This document shows positions 8,311-18,459 of a stretch of 64,000 bases of DNA, one piece after another. The DNA is from Bradyrhizobium sp. U87765 SZCCT0048. Lineage in GTDB: Bacteria > Pseudomonadota > Alphaproteobacteria > Rhizobiales > Xanthobacteraceae. Below the pieces are notes generated by a model. The model ran no database searches, was not told the DNA's origin, and worked only from the letters and a program-made list of their open reading frames with translations. The translations under genes and the position numbers were made by a program. Location of the stretch: the NCBI RefSeq assembly GCF_018131225.1, contig NZ_JAFCMM010000001.1, positions 248,001 through 312,000 on the forward strand, written 5' to 3'. Position 1 is the stretch's first letter, and each line of letters starts with the position of its first letter.

Positions 8311-9378
8311 GTGATTGGACTTCTGGACGAACATCAGCGCACTTTGGCTTTTGCCGAAGTCGCCTTGGGCCAGATCAGGTCGCTGCGGCAGCCGGCCGTG
8401 CCGCGCAACTATGAGATCTGGTACGTCTATGCGACGGGCTACAATGCCCCGCTCAACAAGATCATCAACGAGACACTGGCGCGTCAGGGCAAACTGACCG
8501 AGTCCGATCTCGAGCAGATCTACGAAACCTACCTCTCCCAGCTCCGCACCACAGACCGCATCGACAAGGTCGGCGCCCGCGTCATCAACGAGATCGATGA
8601 TGTCATGGCGCTGGTGTCGGATGCGCTGAGCATGACGACCGCGTTCGGTCACAGCCTCGACGGCGCGACGCAGAAGCTCGGCGCCGCCCACGACAGCAGC
8701 ACGGTCATGGCCGTGGTGCAGTCGCTGGTGAAGTCGACGCTGGACATGCGCGAGCACAACAAGGCGCTGGAAGCCCGACTGACGGTCTCCAAGCAGGAGA
8801 TCAACAACCTGCAGCAGAGCCTCGAGGCGATCCGCGCCGAGACCCTGACCGATCCCCTCACCGGGCTCGGCAACCGCAAGTTCTTCGACCGCGCCATCGA
8901 CGACGCGGTCAAGCATGCACAGGCCCAGGGCGAACCGCTGTCGCTGCTGATGTTCGATATCGACCACTTCAAGTCGTTCAACGACAACTATGGCCATCTC
9001 ACCGGCGACCAGGTGCTGCGCCTCGTCGCGCTGTCGCTGCGCGCCACGATCAAGGGCCAGGACATCACTGCCCGCTATGGCGGCGAGGAGTTTGCCGTGG
9101 TGCTGCCGAATACGGCGCTGCGCCAGGCCCTGACCGTCGCCGACCACATCCGCCGCGCCGTGATGTCGAAGGAATTGAAGAAGAAATCGACCGGCGAGAT
9201 CCTCGGCCGCGTCACGATTTCGGTCGGTGTGTCGATGCTGCAGAACGGCGACGACACGATCTCGCTGATTGAGCGGGCCGACGCCTGCCTCTACGCCGCC
9301 AAGCGCAACGGCCGCAACCGCGTCGTCTGCGAGGCCGATCCGGAATATTCTCCGACCGACCACATCCAGGTGGCTTGA
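8311..9378 (+). CDS. GGDEF-domain diguanylate cyclase
   Basis: A cytosolic enzyme that makes cyclic di-GMP from two GTP. The N-terminal 170 residues form an alphaproteobacterial helical sensor-like region (YEIWYVYATGYNAPLN), ending in a coiled coil (about 140-175). The GGDEF domain follows, with DPLTGLGNRKFFD, FDIDHFKSFND and the active-site loop GGEEF at about residue 257. The inhibitory-site position, five residues before GGEEF, reads KGQD instead of RxxD, so product inhibition may be weak. The frame has no ATG start. GTG at 8311 is chosen because GGGGA lies 9 bases upstream. TTG at 8287 is the alternative and adds 8 residues. No membrane segment is seen. Confidence 0.88.
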   Translation: MIGLLDEHQRTLAFAEVALGQIRSLRQPAVPRNYEIWYVYATGYNAPLNKIINETLARQGKLTESDLEQIYETYLSQLRTTDRIDKVGARVINEIDDVMALVSDALSMTTAFGHSLDGATQKLGAAHDSSTVMAVVQSLVKSTLDMREHNKALEARLTVSKQEINNLQQSLEAIRAETLTDPLTGLGNRKFFDRAIDDAVKHAQAQGEPLSLLMFDIDHFKSFNDNYGHLTGDQVLRLVALSLRATIKGQDITARYGGEEFAVVLPNTALRQALTVADHIRRAVMSKELKKKSTGEILGRVTISVGVSMLQNGDDTISLIERADACLYAAKRNGRNRVVCEADPEYSPTDHIQVA

Positions 9379-9411
9379 GGTCAGGTGGCTTGAAGTCAGG
9401 CCGCTTGAAGT
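9367..9411 (+). repeat. 15-bp direct repeat, three copies, across the cyclase stop codon
   Basis: Units CAGGTGGCTTGAGGT, CAGGTGGCTTGAAGT and CAGGCCGCTTGAAGT lie head to tail. Each carries an in-frame TGA, so the gene end reads Gln-Val-Ala-stop, then near-copies of the same four codons. The first unit contains the actual stop of the cyclase gene. Confidence 0.85.
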
Positions 9412-9499
9412 CTTCGGCCAGCCGTCTTTCGCCCGAACCCTGCTTACAACGCGTATTCGCCCGCAGGGCGGGTTGTCGGCATATTCGACGTTCGCGATG

Positions 9500-10201
9500 C
9501 TACCGCCGCGTTGGACCGGAAGGCGATTTTCGCGGCGGTGCGCCCGAACCAGACTTGGTCGCCTTGGCCGAGGCGGTGCGGACGCTGGCCTTGCGCGCGG
9601 CCTTCGGGCGGACGGGGGTTTCGGTCGCGGCCGAGATCTTGCCCTTGCGCGTGCCTCTGCGCTTGCCCTTATCCTTGCCGGCCGAAGCCGTCTTGCCGGC
9701 TGACGCGGCTTTGCCGGCGCGGGACGGCTTCGCCGAACGCGACGCCGCCGGCGCCTTCGCGGGCCTGCCTGAGAGCTTCGCCGCAGCGCCGGTCCCGGAG
9801 CGTCCGGTTGCTGGGATCGCGCTCTTTGCTGGGCCCCTCGCCGTGCCTTTGGCGGCGCTGCGGGCCTCCCTGGAGCGTTTGACAGCCGCAGCACGTTCGG
9901 CAGCGCCCAGCGACGCCCTCGCCCACTCCGCGAGCTCCTCGGGATCGTCGTACAGACGGTCCGGCAGCTGCCAGTAGGAATTGATGGTCACGAGCTTGCC
10001 GCGGGCCGCGTACTGGAACGGCTTGACGCCTTCGTCCTCGAAGCGCGCCACATTGTGCTCGTCGGTGCGAAAATAGATGGCGCCGCGCAGCACCAGGGCG
10101 AAATTGACCCCGTCGACGGACACGCCGTAGCCGCTGAACATGCGGCGCAGGCCCACCGGGCCGAACGCGGAGAACAGGTCCTGCAGAAATTCGCGATCCA
10201 T
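9500..10201 (-). CDS. TfoX N-terminal domain protein with a basic H1-like tail
   Basis: A 233-residue protein. Residues 1-100 match the TfoX/Sxy N-terminal domain (DLFSAFGPVGLRRMFSGYGV, then IYFRTDEHNVARFE and PFQYAARGK). Sxy/TfoX regulates competence genes in gamma-proteobacteria, but the single N-domain proteins of alphaproteobacteria have no proven role. Residues 105-233 are disordered and extremely rich in Ala, Lys, Arg, Ser and Pro (AGKAASAGKTASAGKDKGK and similar). They resemble histone H1-like DNA-binding tails. This suggests a nucleoid-associated function, which is an inference. ATG at 10201 is used. The gene lies 86 bases downstream of sufA on the same strand. Confidence 0.8.
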   Translation of the reverse strand: MDREFLQDLFSAFGPVGLRRMFSGYGVSVDGVNFALVLRGAIYFRTDEHNVARFEDEGVKPFQYAARGKLVTINSYWQLPDRLYDDPEELAEWARASLGAAERAAAVKRSREARSAAKGTARGPAKSAIPATGRSGTGAAAKLSGRPAKAPAASRSAKPSRAGKAASAGKTASAGKDKGKRRGTRKGKISAATETPVRPKAARKASVRTASAKATKSGSGAPPRKSPSGPTRR

Positions 10202-10287
10202 GGAGCCAACCGCACTAGCCTGGCCGCCCTGACAGTCGCTTCGGCATCACGCCTTCCAGGGCGGCTGTCAGAACCGCAACGCCATAA

Positions 10288-10698
10288 TCACGCCGGCAGC
10301 TTGGCTGGCGTCAATTGAACCGACTCGCCGCACCCGCAGGCGCCGGTCTGGTTGGGATTGTTGAACACGAACTGGGCCGCCATGCGGTCGACCTTGAAGT
10401 CCATCTCGGTGCCGAGCAGGAACAGCACGGCCTTCGGATCGACCAGGATCTTGACACCCTTGTCCTCGACGACCTCGTCGGTCGGGCGGATGTCGTGGGC
10501 GTACTCGACCGTGTAGGACATGCCGGCGCAGCCGCCGTTCTTGACCCCGACCCGCAGGCCGACGATCTGGCTGTCCGCCCGCGCGGTCAGCTCGCGGATG
10601 CGCTCCGCCGCCGCCTCCGTGAGGCGCATGACTTGGGGCCTGGGCCGGCGGGCCGGCTTGCTCGGAGACGCTGAGGGGGTCGGTGTCATTCCAGTCAT
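10288..10698 (-). CDS. sufA: Iron-sulfur cluster assembly A-type carrier
   Basis: A 136-residue HesB/IscA-family protein. It carries Fe-S clusters from the SufBCD scaffold to target enzymes in the cytosol. The three cluster-binding cysteines are present in GGCAGMSY and in GACGCGES near the end. A Pro/Lys/Arg-rich extension of about 22 residues precedes the fold. Two ATGs are possible (10698 and 10689), and neither has a strong ribosome site. It is the last gene of the suf cluster, 72 bases behind sufT. Its position in a suf operon favours SufA, but sequence alone does not exclude ErpA or IscA. Confidence 0.9.
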   Translation of the reverse strand: MTGMTPTPSASPSKPARRPRPQVMRLTEAAAERIRELTARADSQIVGLRVGVKNGGCAGMSYTVEYAHDIRPTDEVVEDKGVKILVDPKAVLFLLGTEMDFKVDRMAAQFVFNNPNQTGACGCGESVQLTPAKLPA

Positions 10699-10770
10699 CT
10701 GGTCATGTCCGTCGGGATTTCAATGCCCGTGCATGGATCATCGCGGGAGTCGGTAGAACTTGCAACCGTC

Positions 10771-11163
10771 TCACCACATATTCAGAACGACGCGTGCCTC
10801 GTCCGACATGCGCTCCGGCGTCCATGCCGGCTCCCACACGATCTTGACGCTCACGGTTCCGACCCCGGCGACGCTCGCCACGGCGTTCTCCACCATGGTC
10901 GGCAACTCGGCCGCAGCCGGGCAGTTCGGCGTCGTCAGCGTCATCTCGACGTCGACGGTACGGTCGTCCTTGATGTCGACCTTGTAGATCAGGCCAAGCT
11001 CATAGATGTCGGCCGGGATTTCCGGGTCGTAGACGGTCTTCAGCGCGCCGACGATGTCGGCGCCGAGCCGCTCGGTTTCCTCCGGCGGCAGCGCGGACCG
11101 GGTGTCGACCCGGTTCGGAGCTTCCGCCGCGGCCGTCTCCGCCGTCTGCTGGGCTTCACTCAT
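10771..11163 (-). CDS. sufT: SUF system DUF59/MIP18-type assembly protein
   Basis: A 130-residue protein of the MIP18/DUF59 family, which helps Fe-S cluster maturation. The core is ALKTVYDPEIPADIYELGLIY, then TLTTPNCPAAAELP with the conserved cysteine and VKIVWEPAW near the end. The first 30 residues are low-complexity. The ATG at 11161-11163 overlaps the sufS stop as ATGA, so the two genes are translationally coupled. The open frame upstream of this ATG lies inside sufS and is not used. Confidence 0.92.
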   Translation of the reverse strand: MSEAQQTAETAAAEAPNRVDTRSALPPEETERLGADIVGALKTVYDPEIPADIYELGLIYKVDIKDDRTVDVEMTLTTPNCPAAAELPTMVENAVASVAGVGTVSVKIVWEPAWTPERMSDEARVVLNMW

Positions 11164-12401
11164 GAGAACAAATCCTGCGCCTTGATCAACGCCTGTACGA
11201 GCTGGTCGACTTCGTCCCGGGTATTGTACATCGCAAACGACGCCCGGCACGTCGCGGTCACGTTGAATCGTTCCAGCAGCGGCATCACGCAATGCGTGCC
11301 GGCGCGCACCGCGACGCCCGAACGATCGATGATGGTGGCGATATCGTGGGGGTGCGCGCCCTTGATCTCGAACGAGATCACGCTGCCCTTGTCGCGGGCG
11401 TTGCCGATGATGCGCAGCGAGTTGATCTCCCGCAGCCGCTCATGGGCATAGAGCGTCAGATCGTGCTCGTGGGCCGCGATGCGGTCCTTGCCGATCGCAT
11501 TGACATAGTCGATCGCCGCACCCAGCCCGATCGCCTCGACGATCGCCGGCGTGCCGGCCTCGAACTTGTGCGGCGGGTCGCCATAGGTCACCCAGTCACG
11601 GCTGACCTCGCGGATCATCTCGCCGCCGCCGGTGTAAGGCCGCATCGCCACGAGGTGGTCGTACTTGGCGTAGAGCACGCCGATGCCGCTCGGGCCGTAC
11701 AACTTGTGCCCGGTGAAAACGTAGAAGTCGCAATCGAGGTCCTGGACGTCGATCGCCATGTGCACGGCGGCCTGGCTGCCGTCGATCAGCACCGGGATGC
11801 CGCGGGCATGCGCCAGCTTCACCACGTCCTTCACCGGCACGATGGTGCCGAGCATGTTGGACATCTGGGTGATCGCTACCAGCTTGGTCTTCGGCGTCAG
11901 CAGCTTCTCGAACTCGTCGAGCAGGAAGTTGCCGTCGTCGTCGACCGGCGCCCACTTGATCACCGCGCCCTGGCGCTCGCGCAGGAAATGCCAGGGAACG
12001 ATGTTCGAATGATGCTCCATGATCGAGATGACGATCTCGTCGCCTTCGCCGATATTGGGGGCACCCCACGACGACGCCACGAGGTTGATGGCCTCGGTGG
12101 CGTTGCGGGTGAAGATGATCTCTTCATTGCGGCGCGCATTGAGAAAACGCGCGGTACGCTCGCGGCCGCCCTCGTAGCCTTCGGTCGCGGCGTTGGCGAG
12201 ATAATGCAGGCCGCGATGAACGTTGGCGTACTCGGACGTGTAAGCCTTGGTCATGCGGTCGAGCACCGCCTGAGGCTTCTGCGCCGACGCCGCATTGTCC
12301 AGATAGACCAGCGGCTTGCCGTAGACCTTCATGGCGAGCGCGGGGAAGTCCGCCCTCACCCGTTCGACATCGTAGGTTCCGTTGGCGACCGCGGGATGCA
12401 T
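11160..12401 (-). CDS. sufS: Cysteine desulfurase, SufS type (group II)
   Basis: A 413-residue PLP enzyme that takes sulfur from cysteine and passes it to the Suf scaffold. The PLP lysine is in FTGHKLYGPSG (Lys233) and the persulfide cysteine in RAGTHC (Cys371). The N-terminal LVYLDNAASAQKP is typical of group II. Histidine and aspartate of the cofactor pocket are visible in EHHSNIVPW and LIDGSQAAVH. The gene starts 2 bases after sufD stops and overlaps sufT by 4 bases, so the cluster is tightly coupled. Confidence 0.96.
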   Translation of the reverse strand: MHPAVANGTYDVERVRADFPALAMKVYGKPLVYLDNAASAQKPQAVLDRMTKAYTSEYANVHRGLHYLANAATEGYEGGRERTARFLNARRNEEIIFTRNATEAINLVASSWGAPNIGEGDEIVISIMEHHSNIVPWHFLRERQGAVIKWAPVDDDGNFLLDEFEKLLTPKTKLVAITQMSNMLGTIVPVKDVVKLAHARGIPVLIDGSQAAVHMAIDVQDLDCDFYVFTGHKLYGPSGIGVLYAKYDHLVAMRPYTGGGEMIREVSRDWVTYGDPPHKFEAGTPAIVEAIGLGAAIDYVNAIGKDRIAAHEHDLTLYAHERLREINSLRIIGNARDKGSVISFEIKGAHPHDIATIIDRSGVAVRAGTHCVMPLLERFNVTATCRASFAMYNTRDEVDQLVQALIKAQDLFS

Positions 12402-12403
12402 GA

Positions 12404-13717
12404 TCAGCCTCGCGCCGTCAGCCAGCGCTCGGCCGCGTTTACCGCGACGTCGCGCAGATCGTCGTCGACGATCGACTCGATCGCTTCACCGACGAAGGCG
12501 GCGATCAGCAGCGCCTGCGCTTCCTTCTCCGGCAGGCCGCGCGCCCTCAGGTAGAACAGCAGGCTCTCGTCGAGCGCGCCCGCCGTCGCACCATGGCCGC
12601 AGGTGACGTCGTCGGCGAAGATCTCGAGCTCGGGCTTGTTGTCGATCTCGGCCTCGTCCGACAGCAGCAGTGCCCGCGTCATCATCTTGCCGTCGGTCTT
12701 CTGCGCGTCCGGCTGCACGATGATCCGGCCCTGGAACACGGAGTGACCACGGTCGTCGAGCACCGAGCGAAACACCTCGCGGCTCGTGCAGTGCGGCACG
12801 GCATGGTCGACCACCAGCGTGGTGTCGCCATGGCGGCGACCGCCCAGCAGGTTGACACCGTTGGTCGAGAGTTCGCTGCCTTCGCCCCTGAACGCAATGA
12901 AGCCCTGGTAACGGCTGACGCCGCCGCCGCTGGTCAGGTTGAAGGTGTTGAACTTCGCACGGGCTCCGAGGGTGAACACCCCCGTCGTGATGTTGGCTGC
13001 GTCCCGCGCATCCTCCATCAGCCGCACATGCTGTAGCTCCGCCTCGTCGGCGATCGTGACGAACAGCGCATCACTCGCCTGATAGGCGCCGGCGCCCGAA
13101 GCGGCGACGAAGCTCTCCACCAGCGTGACGCGCGCGCCCTTGCCAATCACGACCTGCGAGCGGGTGAATGCCGCTGCGGTCGAGGCTACAGCGACATGGA
13201 CGATATGCAGCGGCCTGTCGAGCGCCGCGCCGTCAGCGACCTCGATCGCAACACCGTCGGTCGCCAGCGCTGCATTGAGCGCCGTCATGCTGTCGGTGGC
13301 GGCGCCCGACTGCAGCACCGCTGCGTCGCCGGCATCGAGCGTCTCGCGCAGCGAGCGCACGCGCAGGCCGGCCTCGAGCCCGGCGAGATCGGACAGGCCG
13401 CTCGCGAAAACGCCATCCACCAGCACCAGAGTGCGGGTGTTCTTGACATCGAGCGCCGCGACCGCCGCCTTGGCGCGCGTCAGCGCAGCCGCGTCGGGGG
13501 CATCGGCGAGCGGTGCCACCTCGCGCAGCAGCGCGCGCAGGTCCGTGTACTTCCATTCCTCGATACGGCGGTGCGGCAGTCCCTGCCGCGCGAACACGTC
13601 GAACGCCGCCTGTCGCGCCTGCGCGACCGCGCCCGTTCCCGGCAACCGGCCACGCGCCGCTGTGAAGATCTCCGCGAGCGGCCGTTCAGCTGTCGATTTC
13701 ACCAAAGCCACGTTCAT
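12404..13717 (-). CDS. sufD: Fe-S cluster assembly protein SufD
   Basis: A 437-residue SufBD-family protein. It forms the SufBC2D scaffold that builds Fe-S clusters using ATP hydrolysis by SufC. The N-terminal helical region (RQGLPHRRIEEWKYTDLRALL) leads into the right-handed beta-helix core. Conserved pieces include FRSVLDDRGHSVFQGRIIV, KTDGKMMTRALLLSD and CGHGATAGALDE, which holds the conserved Cys/His pair, then FYLRARGLPEKEAQALLI. ATG at 13717 is 11 bases behind the sufC stop. Confidence 0.96.
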   Translation of the reverse strand: MNVALVKSTAERPLAEIFTAARGRLPGTGAVAQARQAAFDVFARQGLPHRRIEEWKYTDLRALLREVAPLADAPDAAALTRAKAAVAALDVKNTRTLVLVDGVFASGLSDLAGLEAGLRVRSLRETLDAGDAAVLQSGAATDSMTALNAALATDGVAIEVADGAALDRPLHIVHVAVASTAAAFTRSQVVIGKGARVTLVESFVAASGAGAYQASDALFVTIADEAELQHVRLMEDARDAANITTGVFTLGARAKFNTFNLTSGGGVSRYQGFIAFRGEGSELSTNGVNLLGGRRHGDTTLVVDHAVPHCTSREVFRSVLDDRGHSVFQGRIIVQPDAQKTDGKMMTRALLLSDEAEIDNKPELEIFADDVTCGHGATAGALDESLLFYLRARGLPEKEAQALLIAAFVGEAIESIVDDDLRDVAVNAAERWLTARG

Positions 13718-13728
13718 GATGCGCCCGC

Positions 13729-14484
13729 TTATGCAGCCGCGTCTTCGAACTGCGCGTAGCCGGACGCTTCCAGTTCGAGCGCGAGCTCCTTGCCACCGCT
13801 CTTGACCACCTTGCCCTTCGACATGACGTGCACGACGTCAGGGACGATGTAGTTCAGCAAGCGCTGGTAGTGGGTGATCACGATCATGCCGCGATCGCGG
13901 GACCTCAGCGCATTGACGCCGTCGGCGGCGATGCGCAGCGCGTCGATGTCGAGGCCGGAATCCATCTCGTCGAGGATGCACAGGCTCGGCTCGAACAGCG
14001 CCATCTGCAGCACTTCGTTGCGCTTCTTCTCGCCGCCGGAGAAGCCGACGTTGACGCCGCGACGCAGCATGTCCTGCGGAATGTTAAGACGGCCGGCGAC
14101 CTCGCGGACTTTCTTGAGAAAGTCGGGGGTGGAATACTCGCTCTCGCCGCGTGCCTTGCGCTGGGCGTTCAGGGCCGTGCGCAGGAAGGTCATGGTAGCA
14201 ACGCCGGGAATTTCGACCGGATACTGGAACGCCAGGAAAACGCCCTTGGCGGCGCGCTCATCCGGCGCCATCGCCAGCACGTCCTCGCCATTGAGGAGGA
14301 TCTCGCCACCGGTGACGTCATAGCCCGGCTTGCCGGCGATGACATGACTCAGCGTCGACTTGCCCGATCCGTTCGGGCCCATGATCGCGTGGACTTCGCC
14401 CTTGTTCACGGTCAGCGACAGTCCATGCAGGATTTCGCGTTCCTCGACACGAACGTGAAGATCCTTGATTTCAAGCAACGACAT
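13729..14484 (-). CDS. sufC: Fe-S cluster assembly ATPase SufC
   Basis: A 251-residue ABC-type ATPase without membrane partners. It drives conformational change in the SufBCD scaffold. Walker A GPNGSGKST is near residue 35, the Q-loop is in AFQYPVEIPG, the signature is FSGGEKKRNE, Walker B is CILDEMDSGLD and the switch histidine is in ITHYQRLL. The ATG at 14484 is chosen: an AAAGG site lies before it and the family begins with LLEIKDLHV. The 20 extra upstream residues of the open frame are not supported. It lies 95 bases downstream of sufB. Confidence 0.96.
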   Translation of the reverse strand: MSLLEIKDLHVRVEEREILHGLSLTVNKGEVHAIMGPNGSGKSTLSHVIAGKPGYDVTGGEILLNGEDVLAMAPDERAAKGVFLAFQYPVEIPGVATMTFLRTALNAQRKARGESEYSTPDFLKKVREVAGRLNIPQDMLRRGVNVGFSGGEKKRNEVLQMALFEPSLCILDEMDSGLDIDALRIAADGVNALRSRDRGMIVITHYQRLLNYIVPDVVHVMSKGKVVKSGGKELALELEASGYAQFEDAAA

Positions 14485-14579
14485 CAGTCTGCCTTTCCGA
14501 ATATCTTTCAGCTTGTTTGCGCCGGCTGCGGTCCCGCCGGCCACCTGGCCGACGGCCGATCATTTGCGCCGGCGACGGC

Positions 14580-16061
<1,482 letters not shown>

Positions 16062-16248
16062 CTTCGTCCTCCGCTCGCGGTTTCAAGGACCGCGGTGGAA
16101 AGCTGATGTCAGGTCCCGAAGGCTCCTGAGGTCCCCTGCCTGGCGGCAGCGGACGGGAAGCTCAGCGGATGACACCAGAAATCTATCTTTACGCGCCGGA
16201 CCGATCCCGACCCGTCAACAGAGCCCGTCAAACCGGTTGACCGCCCCG

Positions 16249-16264
16249 CTGCAGGACCCTGCAG
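16249..16264. repeat. Perfect inverted repeat upstream of sufB
   Basis: CTGCAGG-AC-CCTGCAG, two 7-base arms around a 2-base centre, about 190 bases upstream of the sufB start and behind the cysteine desulfurase stop. It could be an operator or a short hairpin. No known Fe-regulator box (IscR, RirA or Irr) was recognised in the gap. Confidence 0.5.
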
Positions 16265-16342
16265 ACCACCCCGTACACGCCATGTATGTAGGGTGTTCCG
16301 TTCTGGAAATCACCCCTTTTTTAGAACCGTTCCAAGAGCGGC

Positions 16343-17500
16343 TCAGATCGCCCCTCTACCTAATACGGCTGTGATTTTTCTCCAAGCCTCCAGAAGGCCG
16401 CGGACCTCGGATTCAGTCGTATCCCAGCCCATACTCAGCCGAATGGCTCCCTGGGCAAGCTCGGCGGGCACCTGCATCGCGGCCAGGACATGGGACGGCG
16501 TCACCTTTCCCGAGGAACAGGCGGAACCGGACGAGACAGCGATTCCCTGCAAATCGAAGGCGATCACGGCGGTTTCTGCCTTCAGGCCGAAAGCCGACAC
16601 CAGAGTGGTATTCGGCAACCGCTCAGCGGCCGCGGAGAAGATGACCGCGGTCGTGTGCACAGCAAGACCGTCCTCCAGCAGCCGCTTCAGCTCTGTCTGG
16701 CGGACCGCCTCCTCCGGCCAGTGCGCCATGGCGGCATCGACCGCCGCGCCGAAGCCGGCAATACCCGGCACGTTCTCCGTACCTCCCCGCCGGTTCTGTT
16801 CCTGCCCGCCGCCCCGGATCAACGGCTCGGGCGGCGCGAGGCCATCGCGCAGCACCAGCGCGCCCACTCCCTTGGGTCCACCGATCTTGTGCGCCGACAC
16901 AGTGATCAGATCGGCCTGCAGATCCGGCAGACGGCACGCGATCCGGCCGAGCGCCTGGATCGCATCGACATGCAGCAGCCCGCCGGCGGCATGGACCATG
17001 GCCGCGATCTCGGCGATCGGCTGGACCGCGCCGGTCTCGTTGTTGGCCTGCAGCACGGACACCAGCGCCGGCGGACCGTCGCCGAGCAGACGCCGCAGAT
17101 CGTCGAGATCGACCACGCCGTCAGGCGTCACGGCGATACGGCCGACGCTCTCTGGCGCGAAGCGGCCTCCGGTAAGCACCGACGCGTGCTCCACCGCCGA
17201 CACCAGCAGCCGCGTGAGCGCGGGCGCGGCCGCGCCCCGCCAACCTGGCGTCAACGCGAGACCATTGGCCTCCGTGCCTCCCGAGGTGAAGACGACGCCG
17301 CGCGGTTCGGCGCCGAGTGCGCGGGCGAGCGCCGCCCGCGCGCTCTCGACCAGCGCCCGCGCCGTACGCCCCTCGGTGTGCACGGATGACGGATTGCCAA
17401 CCACGTCCCAGGCCGCGGCCATGGCCGCCTTCGCTTCGGGACGCAGCGGCGTCGTGGCGTTCCAGTCGAAATAGGACCGTGGTCGGCGAAGATCAGGCAA
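16343..17500 (-). CDS. Cysteine desulfurase, IscS/NifS type (group I)
   Basis: A PLP-dependent desulfurase of about 385 residues, a different class from SufS. YFDWNATTPLRPEA is the family start, with EHASVL, the PLP lysine in SAHKIGGPKG and the sulfur-carrying cysteine in SSGSACSSG on the long group-I loop. RGGTENVPGI is also typical. The frame has no ATG near the family start. TTG at 17500 is preferred: GGAG is about 8 bases upstream and it gives the family length. GTG at 17578 would add 26 residues, including CTIC, and cannot be excluded. The gene lies just upstream of sufB on the same strand, so it may supply sulfur to Suf or to tRNA thiolation. Confidence 0.85.
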   Translation of the reverse strand: MPDLRRPRSYFDWNATTPLRPEAKAAMAAAWDVVGNPSSVHTEGRTARALVESARAALARALGAEPRGVVFTSGGTEANGLALTPGWRGAAAPALTRLLVSAVEHASVLTGGRFAPESVGRIAVTPDGVVDLDDLRRLLGDGPPALVSVLQANNETGAVQPIAEIAAMVHAAGGLLHVDAIQALGRIACRLPDLQADLITVSAHKIGGPKGVGALVLRDGLAPPEPLIRGGGQEQNRRGGTENVPGIAGFGAAVDAAMAHWPEEAVRQTELKRLLEDGLAVHTTAVIFSAAAERLPNTTLVSAFGLKAETAVIAFDLQGIAVSSGSACSSGKVTPSHVLAAMQVPAELAQGAIRLSMGWDTTESEVRGLLEAWRKITAVLGRGAI

Positions 17501-17749
17501 AGGTTGGCTCCGGCAGATCGTACAGCCCTGGACGTCATTCTTGGGATTAAGGTCATTTGCCGGTTCCGCAAGGGCCACGGCAGCGGGCCGGCGCGCAATA
17601 TGCTTGCTTTTTGCCCCTCGCCCTATGTTAGAACCCGGCCCTGTTCATCCGGCGTCGTGCGCCGAGAGCCTCGGCTGCCGTCGATCTGGCTCTTCACCGC
17701 ATGGCCGTCAAGCCGCCGCGTCGCACGCCCTGGAATTTAAGGAATCCGA

Positions 17750-18397
17750 ATGCCTGAAGTCATTTTCACCGGCCCCGCTGGCCGGCTTGAAGGTCGCTAC
17801 CATCCTGCGAAGCAGAAGAACGCGCCCATCGCGATGGTGCTGCATCCGCACCCGCAGTTTCACGGCACGATGAACCACCAGATCGTCTATCAGGTCTATT
17901 ATTCGTTCGTGGCGCGCGGCTTTTCGGTGCTGCGCTTCAACTTCCGCGGCGTTGGGCGCAGCCAGGGCTCGTTCGATCACGGCACTGGCGAGCTGTCGGA
18001 CGCCGCTGCGGCGCTCGACTGGGCGCAGACCATCAACCCCGAGGCCCGTGCCTGCTGGGTGGCGGGCTTTTCGTTCGGCGCCTGGATCGGCATGCAGTTG
18101 CTGATGCGTCGTCCGGAGGTCGAGGGCTTCATCTCGATCGCGCCGCCGGCGAATCTCTACGACTTCTCGTTCCTGGCGCCCTGCCCGTCGTCCGGCCTGA
18201 TCGTTCATGGCGACAAGGACATCGTGGTGCCGCAGAAGGACGTCAACGCACTGGTCGAGAAGCTCAAGACGCAGAAGGGCATCGTGATCGACCACCAGGT
18301 CATCCCCGGCGCCAACCACTTCTTCGACGGCAAGCTCGAGCCGCTGATGGAATCGGTCACGTCCTATCTCGACATGCGCCTCGCCAACGTGCGCTGA
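17750..18397 (+). CDS. Alpha/beta hydrolase
   Basis: A 215-residue cytosolic alpha/beta-hydrolase. The oxyanion segment VLHPHPQFHGTMNH, the arginine/glycine stretch FNFRGVGRSQG, the nucleophile elbow GFSFGAW (serine) and the distal DKDIVVP and GANHFF pieces supply the catalytic Asp and His. Proteins of this form are often found beside the nifS-like gene and suf cluster in Rhizobiales, which agrees with its place here, but its substrate is unknown. It is divergent from the cysteine desulfurase gene across about 250 bases. A strong hairpin follows. Confidence 0.85.
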   Translation: MPEVIFTGPAGRLEGRYHPAKQKNAPIAMVLHPHPQFHGTMNHQIVYQVYYSFVARGFSVLRFNFRGVGRSQGSFDHGTGELSDAAAALDWAQTINPEARACWVAGFSFGAWIGMQLLMRRPEVEGFISIAPPANLYDFSFLAPCPSSGLIVHGDKDIVVPQKDVNALVEKLKTQKGIVIDHQVIPGANHFFDGKLEPLMESVTSYLDMRLANVR

Positions 18398-18425
18398 CGC
18401 GCGCTTTCGAAAGCAGATGAACCGG

Positions 18426-18459
18426 CGCGGCGCAGGATCACCTGCGCCGCGTTGTCGTT
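18426..18459 (+). terminator. Terminator hairpin between hydrolase and transferase genes
   Basis: An 11-bp perfect stem (CGCGGCGCAGG / CCTGCGCCGCG) with an ATCA loop, followed by GTTGTCGTTT. It lies between two convergent genes and could serve the plus-strand transcript. Confidence 0.7.

Noticed and set aside
16062..16342. IscR, RirA or Irr box before sufB
   Set aside because: No sequence close to the published boxes was recognised; only an unrelated 7-base inverted repeat was seen.
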